64,000 nt of DNA from Neobacillus kokaensis (GCF_014656545.1 NZ_BNDS01000014.1:62001-126000); one strand, 5' to 3'; counted from the first letter of the stretch, positions 26,573 to 36,087 are shown. Translations and numbers: made by a program. Notes: generated from the letters alone by a model not told the origin.

Positions 26573-27505
26573 TTATTTCTTTTCTGCAGCCTTTTTCCCT
26601 GCAAGTGTTTCGTAGGCTGCATCATCCGGCGCATCGCCTTTCGGCCAGTCATAAATTTTATCAGGAAAATCAGGTCTAGTCATAGAGTTAATATATGCTG
26701 CGATATTCAACGCTTCTTCATCTGTGAAGGAACCTGCTTCATAACCAGCCATCGGTGCTTTAGGCATATATTTTTTGATAAAGCCTCCTGCCGTTCTTAC
26801 TCGAGCCATACCCGCTCCAATGTTATAGGATTTTTCTCCCCAAAGAGGAAGTCCCGTGGCCCCCCCTTCTCCACCTTCACCATGACAGGTGATGCATGCT
26901 TTATTGTAAAGTTCTCGGCCGGCATCTACATTTAACTTAGTTAGATCACCGTCAGCTTTTGGCATTTTAGCCCAAGGTCTTTCTTTCGTATCATCTGGAA
27001 CATTGGTTGAAATATAATTATAATAAGCTACCATTGCTTTCATTTCCTTGCTATCTAAAGGAAGCGGTTTTCCATTCATACTTCTTTTAAAACACCCGTT
27101 AATACGGTCTTGGATTGTAACTACTTTCCCAGCACGCGGATTGTATTGGGGATAGGTTTTTGAAATACCAACTAGGTCAAGAGAAGAACCAACGCCACCA
27201 TCCGCATGACAGCTAGCACAACTTAGTTTATTTCCTACATATCCATCCAAAACCGTGCTTGTTTCATTATGTTCTTTTAACCCTAATTTGATTAATTCCC
27301 CTTCTTCCCCTGCAGGAACATCGTCCATACTAGGTGGTAAATAAGGATGTTCTGGTTTAGTTTCTGTTTGTTCCATAGGCGCTGATGCTCCAGAACTTAC
27401 CGCCGGCTGCCCCTTTGAATCTTGTACAAATAGGAAAAATACAGTGAACCCCAGTGCGATCGTGGCAACAATAGCCGCAACGGATGAAATAAAAAATTTA
27501 CTCAT
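26573..27505 (-). CDS. Membrane-anchored dihaem cytochrome c, TsdA (thiosulfate dehydrogenase)-like
   Basis: A 310-residue exported protein: N-terminal signal anchor (FFISSVAAIVATIALGF), a Pro/Glu linker, then two cytochrome c domains with haem motifs CASCH and CITCH. The first domain matches the TsdA/SoxA group: YPQYNPRAGKVVTIQDRI, the Cys in NGCFKRSMNGKPLP that serves as haem axial ligand in TsdA, and DSKEMKAMVAYYNYIS. The second has a Met-rich end (YMPKAPMAGYE). A role in thiosulfate/tetrathionate or other extracellular electron transfer is likely. Start is the ATG at 27505 with GAGGAG upstream; an upstream ATG would only add unrelated residues. Confidence 0.82.
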   Translation of the reverse strand: MSKFFISSVAAIVATIALGFTVFFLFVQDSKGQPAVSSGASAPMEQTETKPEHPYLPPSMDDVPAGEEGELIKLGLKEHNETSTVLDGYVGNKLSCASCHADGGVGSSLDLVGISKTYPQYNPRAGKVVTIQDRINGCFKRSMNGKPLPLDSKEMKAMVAYYNYISTNVPDDTKERPWAKMPKADGDLTKLNVDAGRELYNKACITCHGEGGEGGATGLPLWGEKSYNIGAGMARVRTAGGFIKKYMPKAPMAGYEAGSFTDEEALNIAAYINSMTRPDFPDKIYDWPKGDAPDDAAYETLAGKKAAEKK

Positions 27506-27859
27506 GTTTAAGCTCCTCTCCATATTAGGGGGACTTCTCATAAGAGAAGATTTTCCGAATCGTTTTTACAAGCTCATTATCCAAAAGTTTTGTTAAGATT
27601 GGGTTAATTAAAATTGAGCGTTTCGTGAACATCGGGTAAATGGGAGGAGAGTTCACTAAATCTACAAAAAGTGGGGCTAAGGCAGCTGTTAAAAAACATT
27701 ATGGACAGACGAGGGCACTCAGGTGATGAAACAACTAGGAAGGTGTCATTCAAGTTCATTTAATAAAAGTCCAAGCAAAAATACCGTTCATAAATATATT
27801 AAGTAATAAATTTAGTTGTTGTTAAAAAAGTTAATGCCCTTTGAAAGGAATGAGCGGGA
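27506..27859. other. 354-bp intergenic region with one tiny doubtful frame
   Basis: Between the divergent cytochrome and YheC/D genes. A 28-codon frame at 27640-27726 (ending KKHYGQTRALR) has basic, peptide-like content but no convincing ribosome site. No terminator or RNA gene is evident. Promoters for both flanking genes should lie here. Confidence 0.3.
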
Positions 27860-28651
27860 ATGTTAAGAGTAAGCAAATGGGATAAATATATATTTTTAAA
27901 AAATAATGAAGAGGTTGAACGGCATCTTCCCAAGACGATAAATTTCTCCTCACAAGAGGAATTATGGGACTTTGTTAAAGAGCATCATACGGTGGTTATA
28001 AAACCCAGGTCAGGAAATAAGGGGAAGAGTATATTTAAAATTACTGCTTTAGAATCAGATGAAATCGAGATCCATTATTTAAATAGAAAAAGGAAATTTA
28101 GCAACAAAGATAGCGCCTTTGCCTACTTACAAAAAGCTAAAGCTCCTAAACATTATATTGCTCAAAGTTATATCCCTCTTGCCAATATCCAGGGTTACCC
28201 CTTTGATATTCGGGTAGTTGTCCAAAGACCAATAAACGCAAATGAGTGGGTCGTAACAGGGAAAGTTGCAAAATTAGCCGGGAATGGCTTCTTTGTTACC
28301 AACACTGCACTAAGCAGAGGATCATTATTACCTATTGCCGAAGCTATTAAAGCCTCAAATATTCATACATCAGATGAAAATAGCGAAAAGCTCATATCAG
28401 AATTAGAACGAATTACCTTGCTTGCTGTGAAGTCATTAGAGGAGCTTAATCCAGGCCATCGTATATATGGTTTTGATATCGGAATAGATAGTGACGGTTA
28501 TATCTGGATTATTGAGGCAAACGTATATCCTGCTCTTTCTCACTTTTCAAAGCTCCAAGATAAAACGATGTACCATAAAATAAGAAAAATGTTAGGAGGA
28601 AACAGGGGGAAAATACGCAAAATAAAAAAATTACGCAGAAGAAAAAAATAA
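27860..28651 (+). CDS. YheC/YheD family ATP-grasp protein (spore-coat associated)
   Basis: A 263-residue ATP-grasp protein of the YheC/YheD family, which in Bacillus is linked to the spore coat. ATP-grasp features: VVIKPRSGNKGKSIFKI (ATP-binding Lys and Gly-rich loop), GYPFDIRVVVQRP, and YGFDIGIDSDGYIWIIEANVYP, with the metal-binding Asp/Glu/Asn. It is shorter than full-length YheC/D and lacks their N-terminal domain. The C-terminus is strongly basic (GKIRKIKKLRRRKK). No partner genes are adjacent, and the ligated substrate is unknown. Confidence 0.8.
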   Translation: MLRVSKWDKYIFLKNNEEVERHLPKTINFSSQEELWDFVKEHHTVVIKPRSGNKGKSIFKITALESDEIEIHYLNRKRKFSNKDSAFAYLQKAKAPKHYIAQSYIPLANIQGYPFDIRVVVQRPINANEWVVTGKVAKLAGNGFFVTNTALSRGSLLPIAEAIKASNIHTSDENSEKLISELERITLLAVKSLEELNPGHRIYGFDIGIDSDGYIWIIEANVYPALSHFSKLQDKTMYHKIRKMLGGNRGKIRKIKKLRRRKK

Positions 28652-29062
28652 GAAGAACTTTCTGTTTAAAGGGCATGCCAAGGAACTCTTGGATAATCCA
28701 AGTAAAGATATGAGTATTGTTTAACAGCAAAAATCACTTCCTACTGTATTAGGAAGTGGTTTTGCTGTTTCACTATTTTTTAAATGAAGCGGAGTTTATA
28801 CTATGCTTCGATTCTATAATCATAATAAATAGAAATTAAAAATTATATGATCAGATATTACAAGCATTCTACGTTATATTAACATTGAAAAGTTCCTACT
28901 TATAACTTACAATAGCACCAGATATTGTTTAAAAAATGAAATAATTAGCATTGTGTAACTCTTGATTAGGTATGGTGTTACAAGCTTGTTTACAATTGTT
29001 GCTGCTTTTTTTTTACATGATAATCAAGACCCAGCTTATGCTACATAAGGAGAGATGTCGAA
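28652..29062. other. 411-bp intergenic region with terminator
   Basis: It holds the YheC/D terminator and AT-rich sequence leading to the hexosaminidase. A short frame at about 28971-29070 would encode a hydrophobic leader-like peptide (MVLQACLQLLLLFFYMI...) whose stop overlaps the hexosaminidase start. It has no clear ribosome site, so I do not call it. Confidence 0.4.
28722..28770 (+). terminator. Rho-independent terminator after the YheC/D gene
   Basis: Long stem AACAGCAAAA..CACTTCCTA / TAGGAAGTG..TTTTGCTGTT around a 5-base loop, about 70 bp past the stop. Confidence 0.8.
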
Positions 29063-30748
29063 ATGGATAAAGGCAATCCAAATGCTCAAAAGCTATCTAA
29101 TTTAAAAGGAGAGGAATTAGCCGGCTTAGCATTGCCAATCGTTCAATCATATAAAGTAGACTCAAAATATTATCAATGGACGATGAATGAATCTACTAGA
29201 TTGGTGATCCCGAATACGGAAGAATACTTACAGAATGCAAGACTTAAAGAGGTTGTAGAATTAATTTCGTCTGAATTTTTCAAAAAGAAAATCCCTGCCG
29301 CTTTGAAAATCAATAAAATATATGCAGAGGGATCAGAAATAACGCCTCAAGATATTGTTATCACATTAGATGAGAACAGCTCAATTACAACAAAAAGTAA
29401 TAGTGAAGAAGCCTATAAAATTGAAATCGGGGCTGAAGGAGTAAAAATAGTTGCTGCATCAGAAAACGCTGCTTTGTATGCATTACGTACCATACAACAA
29501 CTCATGATTACGAATGGAAATAGTTTAGTTTATGGAACGATCATTGATTATCCCGATTTACCAGAACGACGTGTTCATGTTGATATCGCTAGAAAATATG
29601 TATCAAAAGATTGGATTATTCAACATATAAGAGAATTTTCTTACATGAAATTGAATACATTGCAACTTCACTTTTCAGAGAACCTGGGATTTAGAATTGA
29701 GAGTGATGTGGATCCGGCCATAGTTTCACAAGATGGGTATTTGAAAAAAACAGAAATAAAGGAAATTCTAGCAGAAGCAAAAAAATATGGGATTAATATC
29801 ATACCTTCTTTAGATACGCCGGGTCATGTTGAACATATTTTAAAAGTCCATCCAGAATTCGGACAGGTGGATAAAAACGGAAACAAAAGCAAAGTAGCAT
29901 TAGATGTTACAAATCCTGAAGCTGTTAATTATGTAAAAAGCCTTTATAGTGAATACATGGAACTATTTGAAGGTTTTACAGATTTTCATATTGGCGCTGA
30001 CGAATATATGGAATTCGATCGACCACCATTTACCACTGATTACAAGGAAGTTTTAAATGACTATGCACATGAAACACTCGGAGAAGGATTTACATGGAAA
30101 GATGTAATAGCTAATTACATTAACATAATAGCAGCTCATGTGTATAATGGCGGGTTTAAACCAAGAATTTTCAATGATGGCATTTATTATGGAGAAAATG
30201 ATGTAAATGAGCCAAAGCAGCAAATCCAAATGCATGATTATATTGGTATAGATTACTGGTCACAAATGAGCTGGAACCCAAGTATTGCAAACCTTCATAC
30301 GTTTGTAGAAAAGAAACATAAAGATATATATAATCTAAATGCAGGTTATTTTTATTATGTATTGAGAAATGATATGCCAATGGATGGACGTAAACAACAT
30401 TCATTTGACTTTTTAGATCAGGATAAAAGAATATTTAATGAGTGGACACCAGGAAAATTTGATCAAAATACTGTTGAAGATCATTCAGAATTTATTAAAG
30501 GAGCATGTTTATCTATCTGGAATGATAATCCTAACCTGGTGAGTGAAGACGTGATAACGGAGGATATCGCTAAAGAATTACGCTCCTTAGCAACAAAATC
30601 TTGGAATACTAAAAGTAATGAAGTAACTAACTTTCATACATTTGCAGAAAACCGCCAAAGATTAGGAAATGTTGCTGGATTTGAAAAAGGCAGTGAATTA
30701 CCTGAAATCCAACCTTTTTCACCTATAGGTGATGTTAGCATTAAGTAA
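29063..30748 (+). CDS. GH20 family beta-N-acetylhexosaminidase without signal peptide
   Basis: A 561-residue glycoside hydrolase 20. The N-terminal GH20b-like domain (about 30-165) precedes a TIM barrel whose catalytic pair is seen in FHIGADEYMEF (Asp-Glu). Other family marks are RVHVDIARKYV, IIPSLDTPGHVEHIL and the barrel-end Trp in GACLSIWNDNP. It would remove terminal GlcNAc/GalNAc by substrate-assisted catalysis. Most bacterial GH20s are exported, but this start (ATG at 29063, AAGGAGAG upstream) gives a soluble, signal-less protein, so it would act on imported sugars or be released by lysis. No sugar transporter is adjacent. Confidence 0.88.
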   Translation: MDKGNPNAQKLSNLKGEELAGLALPIVQSYKVDSKYYQWTMNESTRLVIPNTEEYLQNARLKEVVELISSEFFKKKIPAALKINKIYAEGSEITPQDIVITLDENSSITTKSNSEEAYKIEIGAEGVKIVAASENAALYALRTIQQLMITNGNSLVYGTIIDYPDLPERRVHVDIARKYVSKDWIIQHIREFSYMKLNTLQLHFSENLGFRIESDVDPAIVSQDGYLKKTEIKEILAEAKKYGINIIPSLDTPGHVEHILKVHPEFGQVDKNGNKSKVALDVTNPEAVNYVKSLYSEYMELFEGFTDFHIGADEYMEFDRPPFTTDYKEVLNDYAHETLGEGFTWKDVIANYINIIAAHVYNGGFKPRIFNDGIYYGENDVNEPKQQIQMHDYIGIDYWSQMSWNPSIANLHTFVEKKHKDIYNLNAGYFYYVLRNDMPMDGRKQHSFDFLDQDKRIFNEWTPGKFDQNTVEDHSEFIKGACLSIWNDNPNLVSEDVITEDIAKELRSLATKSWNTKSNEVTNFHTFAENRQRLGNVAGFEKGSELPEIQPFSPIGDVSIK

Positions 30749-30796
30749 ACCGATATGAAGAAAAAGGTAAATAAATAGCCGTACATTTAGTACATT

Positions 30797-30828
30797 AAAA
30801 AAAGCTTGGAGATTCCAAGCTTTTTTTT
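30797..30828 (+). terminator. Rho-independent terminator after the hexosaminidase
   Basis: AAAAAAGCTTGGA / TCCAAGCTTTTTTTT, a near-perfect hairpin with flanking A and T runs, 50 bp past the stop. Confidence 0.92.
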
Positions 30829-30937
30829 CATTTATGTTAATATCTATCCCTTCATCCAAGAACCTTTATTCCGCTGATTAGGACACAGTATTACAGAAAA
30901 GTGGAAAGAACACTTCTAGTCTCGCAGGAGTAAATTA

Positions 30938-30963
30938 GTTTCCAATGTTGTTAAACCGGGTAA
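30938..30963 (+). promoter_or_regulatory. SigB-like promoter of the YsnF-type gene
   Basis: GTTTCC, 14 bases, GGGTAA: a fair match to the SigB consensus GTTTAA-N12-14-GGGTAT, 53 bp upstream of the start of a stress-type protein. Confidence 0.5.
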
Positions 30964-31016
30964 GTATTATTTGTAAGCTTTGTAAGCAAACAAAAAACGG
31001 AATGGAGGCTATAACT

Positions 31017-31889
31017 ATGAGTAAAACAGTTTTAGGTGTTTATAATTCTAGTGAAGAAGTGATTCGAGCCATTGAGGAATTCCGAAACGAAGGATATTCT
31101 GTAAACGACTTGTCGATAATTGCTAATACAACAGATGTCCCTTCCTCCATCGAAGAGGAAACAGGTGTAACATCCCAGGAGATAAACACAAGTAATCACA
31201 CCCAAACAGTGGAAGACCAAGGGTTCTTAGCCAGTCTGTTTTCCCCGTTTGAGGATAATATGAATCAACAAAATGGGAGAAATACCTATCATGATCATTT
31301 GATCGCCCAGGGTATCAGTGAAGCAGATGCGCTAAAATACGAAGAGGATATCAATTCCGGAATGGTGCTGCTTCTTGCTGAAAAAGGACAAGAGAATTTT
31401 AGTGCTGCCGAGTTCTCGACAGGAACCATTGATCGTGAACATACTAACCTGGAAGACACTCTCGACACAGATAATCAGCGCTCACTAAAGCTCCGCGAAG
31501 AGCAATTGGATGTTAATAAAAACCGTATTCAGACAGGTGCAGTAGAGGTTAAAAAAGATGTTATTGAAGAACAGGAAACAGTAAATGTTCCAGTAAAACA
31601 TGAAGAGGTTTATGTAGAGAGACGGGCAGTGGACAGTACTGATGCAGACACAACCACACCTATAGGTGATGATGAAACTATTCGCGTTCCAATTATCGAA
31701 GAAAGAATCGAAGTTACCAAGAAACCTGTCGTTACCGAAGAACTGGTAATTGACAAAAAGCAAGTTACGGAAACCCAACAGGTAACTGAAAATGTGAAGC
31801 GTGAAGAAGCAAAAGTGAAAAAAGAGGGCGATGCTTCTATCAATGAAACTACTACTGACAGCAATTGTGTGGATTCCGATAGATTCTAA
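31017..31889 (+). CDS. YsnF/AvaK-type stress protein (general stress 17M + DUF2382)
   Basis: A 290-residue acidic cytoplasmic protein. The N-terminal 17M/YflT-like domain (about 1-110; VLGVYNSSEEVIRAIEEFRN) is followed by a linker and a DUF2382 domain (about 155-265; LREEQLDVNKNRIQTGAVEV, then VEERIEVTKKPVVTEE-type repeats). Such proteins belong to the general stress response; biochemical function is unknown. I start at the ATG at 31017 because GGAGG lies 8 bp upstream. A longer in-frame extension starting at 30945 would run through the SigB-like promoter and lacks a ribosome site. Confidence 0.85.
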   Translation: MSKTVLGVYNSSEEVIRAIEEFRNEGYSVNDLSIIANTTDVPSSIEEETGVTSQEINTSNHTQTVEDQGFLASLFSPFEDNMNQQNGRNTYHDHLIAQGISEADALKYEEDINSGMVLLLAEKGQENFSAAEFSTGTIDREHTNLEDTLDTDNQRSLKLREEQLDVNKNRIQTGAVEVKKDVIEEQETVNVPVKHEEVYVERRAVDSTDADTTTPIGDDETIRVPIIEERIEVTKKPVVTEELVIDKKQVTETQQVTENVKREEAKVKKEGDASINETTTDSNCVDSDRF

Positions 31890-31975
31890 TGTTTAAAAAA
31901 TATGGCTGTACTAAGAGGTTAATTTTATAGCACCTTTATTATTTAAGGATGATAATTAAGATGGTTTTTGTAAAA

Positions 31976-32018
31976 AATGCTCATCCTTTTGCTTACTAGA
32001 GCAAAAGGATGAGCATTT
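31976..32018 (-). terminator. Bidirectional terminator between YsnF gene and defence island
   Basis: AAATGCTCATCCTTTTGCT pairs perfectly with its reverse complement around a 6-base loop. The minus strand then reads TTTTTTAC, so it may end the Gabija transcript as well as the plus-strand YsnF gene. Confidence 0.85.
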
Positions 32019-32047
32019 ATCTTTCTATATTGCAGGTGAAATCCTAT

Positions 32048-32226
32048 ATCAAGGCTTTATGATGTTTATTACATCATGCCGCCCGTAGTCTGCGAGTGTG
32101 TAACATCGTTAACGAGAGGTGCAAAAATCGCGGTAAATAAACGTCTTTGATATTATTGACTGTAATATCTTTAACGGTGATTTACCGTTTTTTATAGGAT
32201 GGTGTTAGCAAAATGTTAGCATTTTT
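32048..32226. repeat. groL-3'-end-like attachment site, copy B, with integrase-arm-like repeats
   Basis: It contains TTATTACATCATGCCGCC (32067-32084) followed by TGTAACATCGTTAACG, homologous to 23769-23820, then a second TGTAATATCTTTAACG (32161-32176), a hairpin AACGGT/ACCGTT, and the tandem direct repeat GTTAGCAAAATGTTAGCA (32204-32221). Such direct repeats are typical arm-type sites of tyrosine integrases. It sits exactly at the left border of the defence island. Confidence 0.55.
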
Positions 32227-32243
32227 CCTGACGCATTGTATCT

Positions 32244-34166
32244 TTATTCTAAAATACCCATTTCATATAAAAATCTTGAAGGTTGCTTTGGCCATCCATT
32301 GTATCTAATCGCATATGTTAATGTAAGCGTAGAGAGTGTACGTGTTATTGCGACAAAACAATTTCGTCTTTCTTCCTCCATTTCAATACTAATTTCACCT
32401 TTTTTCTTACTTGCAAATGAGGGTAGTTCGTCCTCTACTAGCCCCAAGATATATACGTGGTCAAACTCTTTACCTTTAGCTGAATGGATAGTTAAACACT
32501 GTACGTAACCAACATCTGGTTCTTTTTGTTTAGAGGACAAATCAAGCTCCTGTAAAAACGTACTAAGCGTTACATTATTATATCCGTATTTATAATAAAA
32601 GCTTGACATTAATTGTTTCCAAACTTCAAACTCATCATAAAATAATTCTTTATGTTCTTCTTCCATTTGATTAATATATATATCTGTATTTAACCATTGA
32701 AGAGTATCTTCTATAAAAGTAATAAAACTTTTCCCTTCAATAAGATTTAGATTTAATGATTGTAAATAAGTATTACTAAAATCTAGAGAAGAAATACAAT
32801 TATAGTATCCCTTTAAATAATCACCATCTCTAGCTTCACTCCACGCTATTACCTCTTCAATATCTATTTCATATCTGGTGAAATACTCAAAAGTGTTTAT
32901 TACTTCATTTAGAAACTTCTTATCATTCCTTTTATTTGCCAAACGAAGAAGACTATGCATCCAAGATATCTGTGGACTTTCAAATTCATTCTTCCTCTTA
33001 GAAATGACCGTCGGTATGTCCTTTTTCTTTAGCTCTTCATAAACCTTTAACAATAATTTATTAGAACGTGCAATGACAGCAAATGTTGAGCTATTTTCAC
33101 GACTAACTCTTGATTCTAAATCTTTAACAATCCACTGCATTTCATCATCAAATGAAAGGAAGTTTTTTAAGCGTATTACTTCAGAATTATCCTCAATTTC
33201 TTTCATAGCATGAAGCGGCTTTTTATTATCTAACCGACCTTTATTATGAGCGATAAGGTTATTGGCTAACGTAACAACGGTTGAAGGGCATCTGAAATTA
33301 TCAGGTAATTGAATAATATCAGCTTCATATTCCTCTTTAAACTCATGAATGCGCTTGTTACTTGCGCCATTCCACTGATAAATTAATTGGTCATCATCCG
33401 CTACAATAAATAAGTTTCTAAATTTGCTTTTAGTTAGTTGTTTAATCATTTGAAATTGTGCATAATTTGTATCCTGAAATTCATCAATACTTATATACGA
33501 ATAAATTTTCCGGTAGTGATTCGCAATAAAAGGGTACTTTTTGAATAAAAGATACGTTCGAAATATTAAAGACTCAAAATCTAAAGCGTTCAATGAATTT
33601 AATTTATTAATGTACCCTATATATATTTTTTCAACTGCATTTCTCAAGTTAGGGTTTGTAATTAATTTATCCAATGGTGCACCAGACTCAATTAGATTCT
33701 TTTGAAGATATTGTATAACAGGTAGGAGATTTGTTGTCCCAATCGAACCTATCTCTTCATTACTTTCTAATTCCATTTTTACATCCTTAATAATCTCATC
33801 CAAATCTTTTGAATCAGAATAAATGGTAAAGTTTGGATTAACCCCTACATGAGAACCATGATTACGTAATACTTCTGCGCAAAAGCTATGAAACGTTCCT
33901 AAATACAATCTTTTATTCATATCAGGTACTAATTCATTTAATCTAACCCTCATTTCATCCGCTGCTTTATTAGTAAAAGTCAATCCTAATATCCTGAAGT
34001 TCTCATTTATTGATTCTTTAAGTATCCGTGCAATTCTATAGGTGAGTACTCTTGTTTTCCCCGATCCCGGTCCCGCTATGACTACTAATGGTCCTTCATT
34101 CCAATTAACTGCTTGCATTTGAACAGGGGTTAATTTGGACAGCTCTGTTTTAAATGGATCATTCAT
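32244..34166 (-). CDS. UvrD/PcrA-like helicase, Gabija GajB-like
   Basis: A 640-residue superfamily 1A helicase with all motifs: Walker A AGPGSGKT (31-38), motif Ia LTFTNKAADEMR, Walker B YISIDEFQDTN, NFRCP, SAKGKEFDHVYILG and VAITRT. It overlaps the 3' end of the OLD-family ATPase/nuclease gene by 8 bp and is transcribed after it, the gene order and pairing of Gabija (GajA then GajB). In Gabija the helicase forms a complex with GajA and nucleotide depletion unleashes DNA cleavage; that is family knowledge. It is longer than the founding GajB (about 500 residues), so a class 2 OLD-helicase pair outside strict Gabija is possible. Confidence 0.85.
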   Translation of the reverse strand: MNDPFKTELSKLTPVQMQAVNWNEGPLVVIAGPGSGKTRVLTYRIARILKESINENFRILGLTFTNKAADEMRVRLNELVPDMNKRLYLGTFHSFCAEVLRNHGSHVGVNPNFTIYSDSKDLDEIIKDVKMELESNEEIGSIGTTNLLPVIQYLQKNLIESGAPLDKLITNPNLRNAVEKIYIGYINKLNSLNALDFESLIFRTYLLFKKYPFIANHYRKIYSYISIDEFQDTNYAQFQMIKQLTKSKFRNLFIVADDDQLIYQWNGASNKRIHEFKEEYEADIIQLPDNFRCPSTVVTLANNLIAHNKGRLDNKKPLHAMKEIEDNSEVIRLKNFLSFDDEMQWIVKDLESRVSRENSSTFAVIARSNKLLLKVYEELKKKDIPTVISKRKNEFESPQISWMHSLLRLANKRNDKKFLNEVINTFEYFTRYEIDIEEVIAWSEARDGDYLKGYYNCISSLDFSNTYLQSLNLNLIEGKSFITFIEDTLQWLNTDIYINQMEEEHKELFYDEFEVWKQLMSSFYYKYGYNNVTLSTFLQELDLSSKQKEPDVGYVQCLTIHSAKGKEFDHVYILGLVEDELPSFASKKKGEISIEMEEERRNCFVAITRTLSTLTLTYAIRYNGWPKQPSRFLYEMGILE

Positions 34167-36087
34167 TTGAAAGACTCACACACCTTTCTATCATGTCCCT
34201 TATAAGTTCAGGCACTCTTTCACTATTGCATTTTCTTTCTTTTAAGATTTCTACTAATCTATTTGCGTTTCCCACTTTGTCTTTCTTAATAATTTCAGCT
34301 AATTCATCTTTATCTAAAATTCCCAGTGCATCTTCACTAATATTATAACCGTTTTCTATTGCAATAGCCTTATATTCCTCAGTAAAACCTTGATATGCTA
34401 AATACGTTTCAAAATCTTTTTGAGGGAGCATTGAAACAAGTTGTTCTATTTCTTCTTGTCTGTATCCAATTTTTTTAATTTGAGATAATGTACTTTCTCC
34501 TTGATCATCATTATCTGAAAGTAAAAGCCAAGGAAAATCAAGTAATTTAGCTAATTTAATAAATGCACCCGGAGAACCATTATTTTGATAATCAATTATA
34601 CTTATACCATAATCATCAAGTGGAAGATCTAATAACTCTGAAAAATACTGTAAAAGTATATACTCAGTCTGTCCTTCTGCTAATAACCAACCTCTAGCAA
34701 AAAACAATTCACCTCTTGTCCTCTGGACAAACGTAAACAAGTCATTCTTCTCTTCTTTTGTAAGGATTAATTGAGATTTGACAATAAAATTGTCAATTAC
34801 CTCAGCAAATTCAGTACCCTTATACATACCACATAAACCTCTGGATTCTTGTTCACTTATTGGCTCAAAAGCTACTAGTGTATTAGTAGTCTCATTAAAA
34901 GAAAATTTATTACCTTTGGCTTTAATAAATTTAAGTAAACTATCCTTTCCATCCACTCTAGCTTCAGCTTTATCTATTAGCAAGTGAACAAAAGTTTCAG
35001 ATCCCTTTTTTCTGAATAATCTGAGGTCCATTAAATTCATATTCTGAACAAAATACGGAGAATGAGTTGAAATAATTTTTTGGCAATCAATTTTATTTAT
35101 TTTAGAGGCTAAAGATCGACTTGCTTGAGGATGAAGATGTGCCTCTGGTTCTTCTAAAGTTAGTATTGCTTCTGTTTCTTGCTCAAAAGTTGTTTTTAAT
35201 AAAACATCAATATATGCTTGAAATAAAAATAAGGTTGCTAGGCTTTGAGTACCTTGCCCATGCCTATCAAGAGGAAAATTAACATTACTTCCTTTCCCTT
35301 TCATTACAACTTGTGACTTTGAAAGTATATCCCATGTTTTTAACGGCAACGCATTTATTGACACAACTTCTTTATCATTTAATGACAAGACTTTGTGAAT
35401 ATTTTCTAGAGACTTTATCATTTCCTCTATATTTGAATCACTTTTTATTATTTCTTCATTAATTTTAGAAAGACTATCTTGAATGTTCTGTAGCTTTCCA
35501 TCAGGGATATTTACCTTTTTCAAAAATCTCCCCCAAAATGGAGAATTTGAACTAAATGTATCATGAATATCGCGTAAAGCTTGCAAATAAAAGACTGGTG
35601 TTAATTGAAGAAAATCATTATATTTACTATTTGAAGCTTTACCAGAAAGTGATTCTCCTTCAGTATTAAGAAAGTCTGTTTCTATTATAAAATCTTTTTG
35701 ACCTTCATCATATTTAGAATTTACCCTTAACCAAATTTGGTTTATTGCTTCTTCTTCATCTTCCTCCCACATTATAGGTTGTACAATTCCACCTAATATC
35801 TGAGGTATTTTTTCAGGCCACTGGTTAGGCTTTTCTTCCCTAAATATAAATTCGATAGTTATTCCATCAGAATTCTTTGGTTCACCTTTCTCATCATTTA
35901 CATAGTAGTCATATTCATTAAAGGGGGAAACTCTTTTATTAGATCTGCCAAGTCCTAATTTAATAGCATCAAGAAATGCTGTTTTTCCTGAATTATTCTC
36001 ACCAATTAAAATCGTATTGTTTGATAGTGGAACCCTGATCTCTTTTAAACTTCTAAAATTTTTTATTCTAACTTCTTTTAAAAACAT
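34159..36087 (-). CDS. OLD-family ATPase with TOPRIM nuclease domain, Gabija GajA-like
   Basis: A 642-residue protein. ABC-type ATPase half: Walker A GENNSGKT (29-36), signature-like GQGTQSLATL, Walker B LTLEEPEAHLHP, H-loop ISTHSP. C-terminal TOPRIM nuclease domain: LLAEGQTEYILLQYF with the metal-binding Glu, then the LLLSDNDDQG acidic cluster. It is the first gene of a two-gene operon with the UvrD-like helicase, as in Gabija, where GajA is a nucleotide-regulated nickase against phage DNA. All catalytic residues seem intact. Start is the ATG at 36087 with AAGGGAG upstream. Confidence 0.87.
   Translation of the reverse strand: MFLKEVRIKNFRSLKEIRVPLSNNTILIGENNSGKTAFLDAIKLGLGRSNKRVSPFNEYDYYVNDEKGEPKNSDGITIEFIFREEKPNQWPEKIPQILGGIVQPIMWEEDEEEAINQIWLRVNSKYDEGQKDFIIETDFLNTEGESLSGKASNSKYNDFLQLTPVFYLQALRDIHDTFSSNSPFWGRFLKKVNIPDGKLQNIQDSLSKINEEIIKSDSNIEEMIKSLENIHKVLSLNDKEVVSINALPLKTWDILSKSQVVMKGKGSNVNFPLDRHGQGTQSLATLFLFQAYIDVLLKTTFEQETEAILTLEEPEAHLHPQASRSLASKINKIDCQKIISTHSPYFVQNMNLMDLRLFRKKGSETFVHLLIDKAEARVDGKDSLLKFIKAKGNKFSFNETTNTLVAFEPISEQESRGLCGMYKGTEFAEVIDNFIVKSQLILTKEEKNDLFTFVQRTRGELFFARGWLLAEGQTEYILLQYFSELLDLPLDDYGISIIDYQNNGSPGAFIKLAKLLDFPWLLLSDNDDQGESTLSQIKKIGYRQEEIEQLVSMLPQKDFETYLAYQGFTEEYKAIAIENGYNISEDALGILDKDELAEIIKKDKVGNANRLVEILKERKCNSERVPELIRDMIERCVSLSNE

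Noticed and set aside
27640..27726. 28-codon basic frame
   Set aside because: Weak start context and no family match; too short to support.
28971..29070. Short hydrophobic leader peptide frame before the hexosaminidase
   Set aside because: No convincing ribosome site; noted only as a possible lost signal peptide.
30945..31016. 24-codon N-terminal extension of the YsnF-type protein
   Set aside because: It runs through the SigB-like promoter, has no ribosome site and is Cys/Lys-rich unlike the family; the ATG at 31017 has a strong GGAGG.
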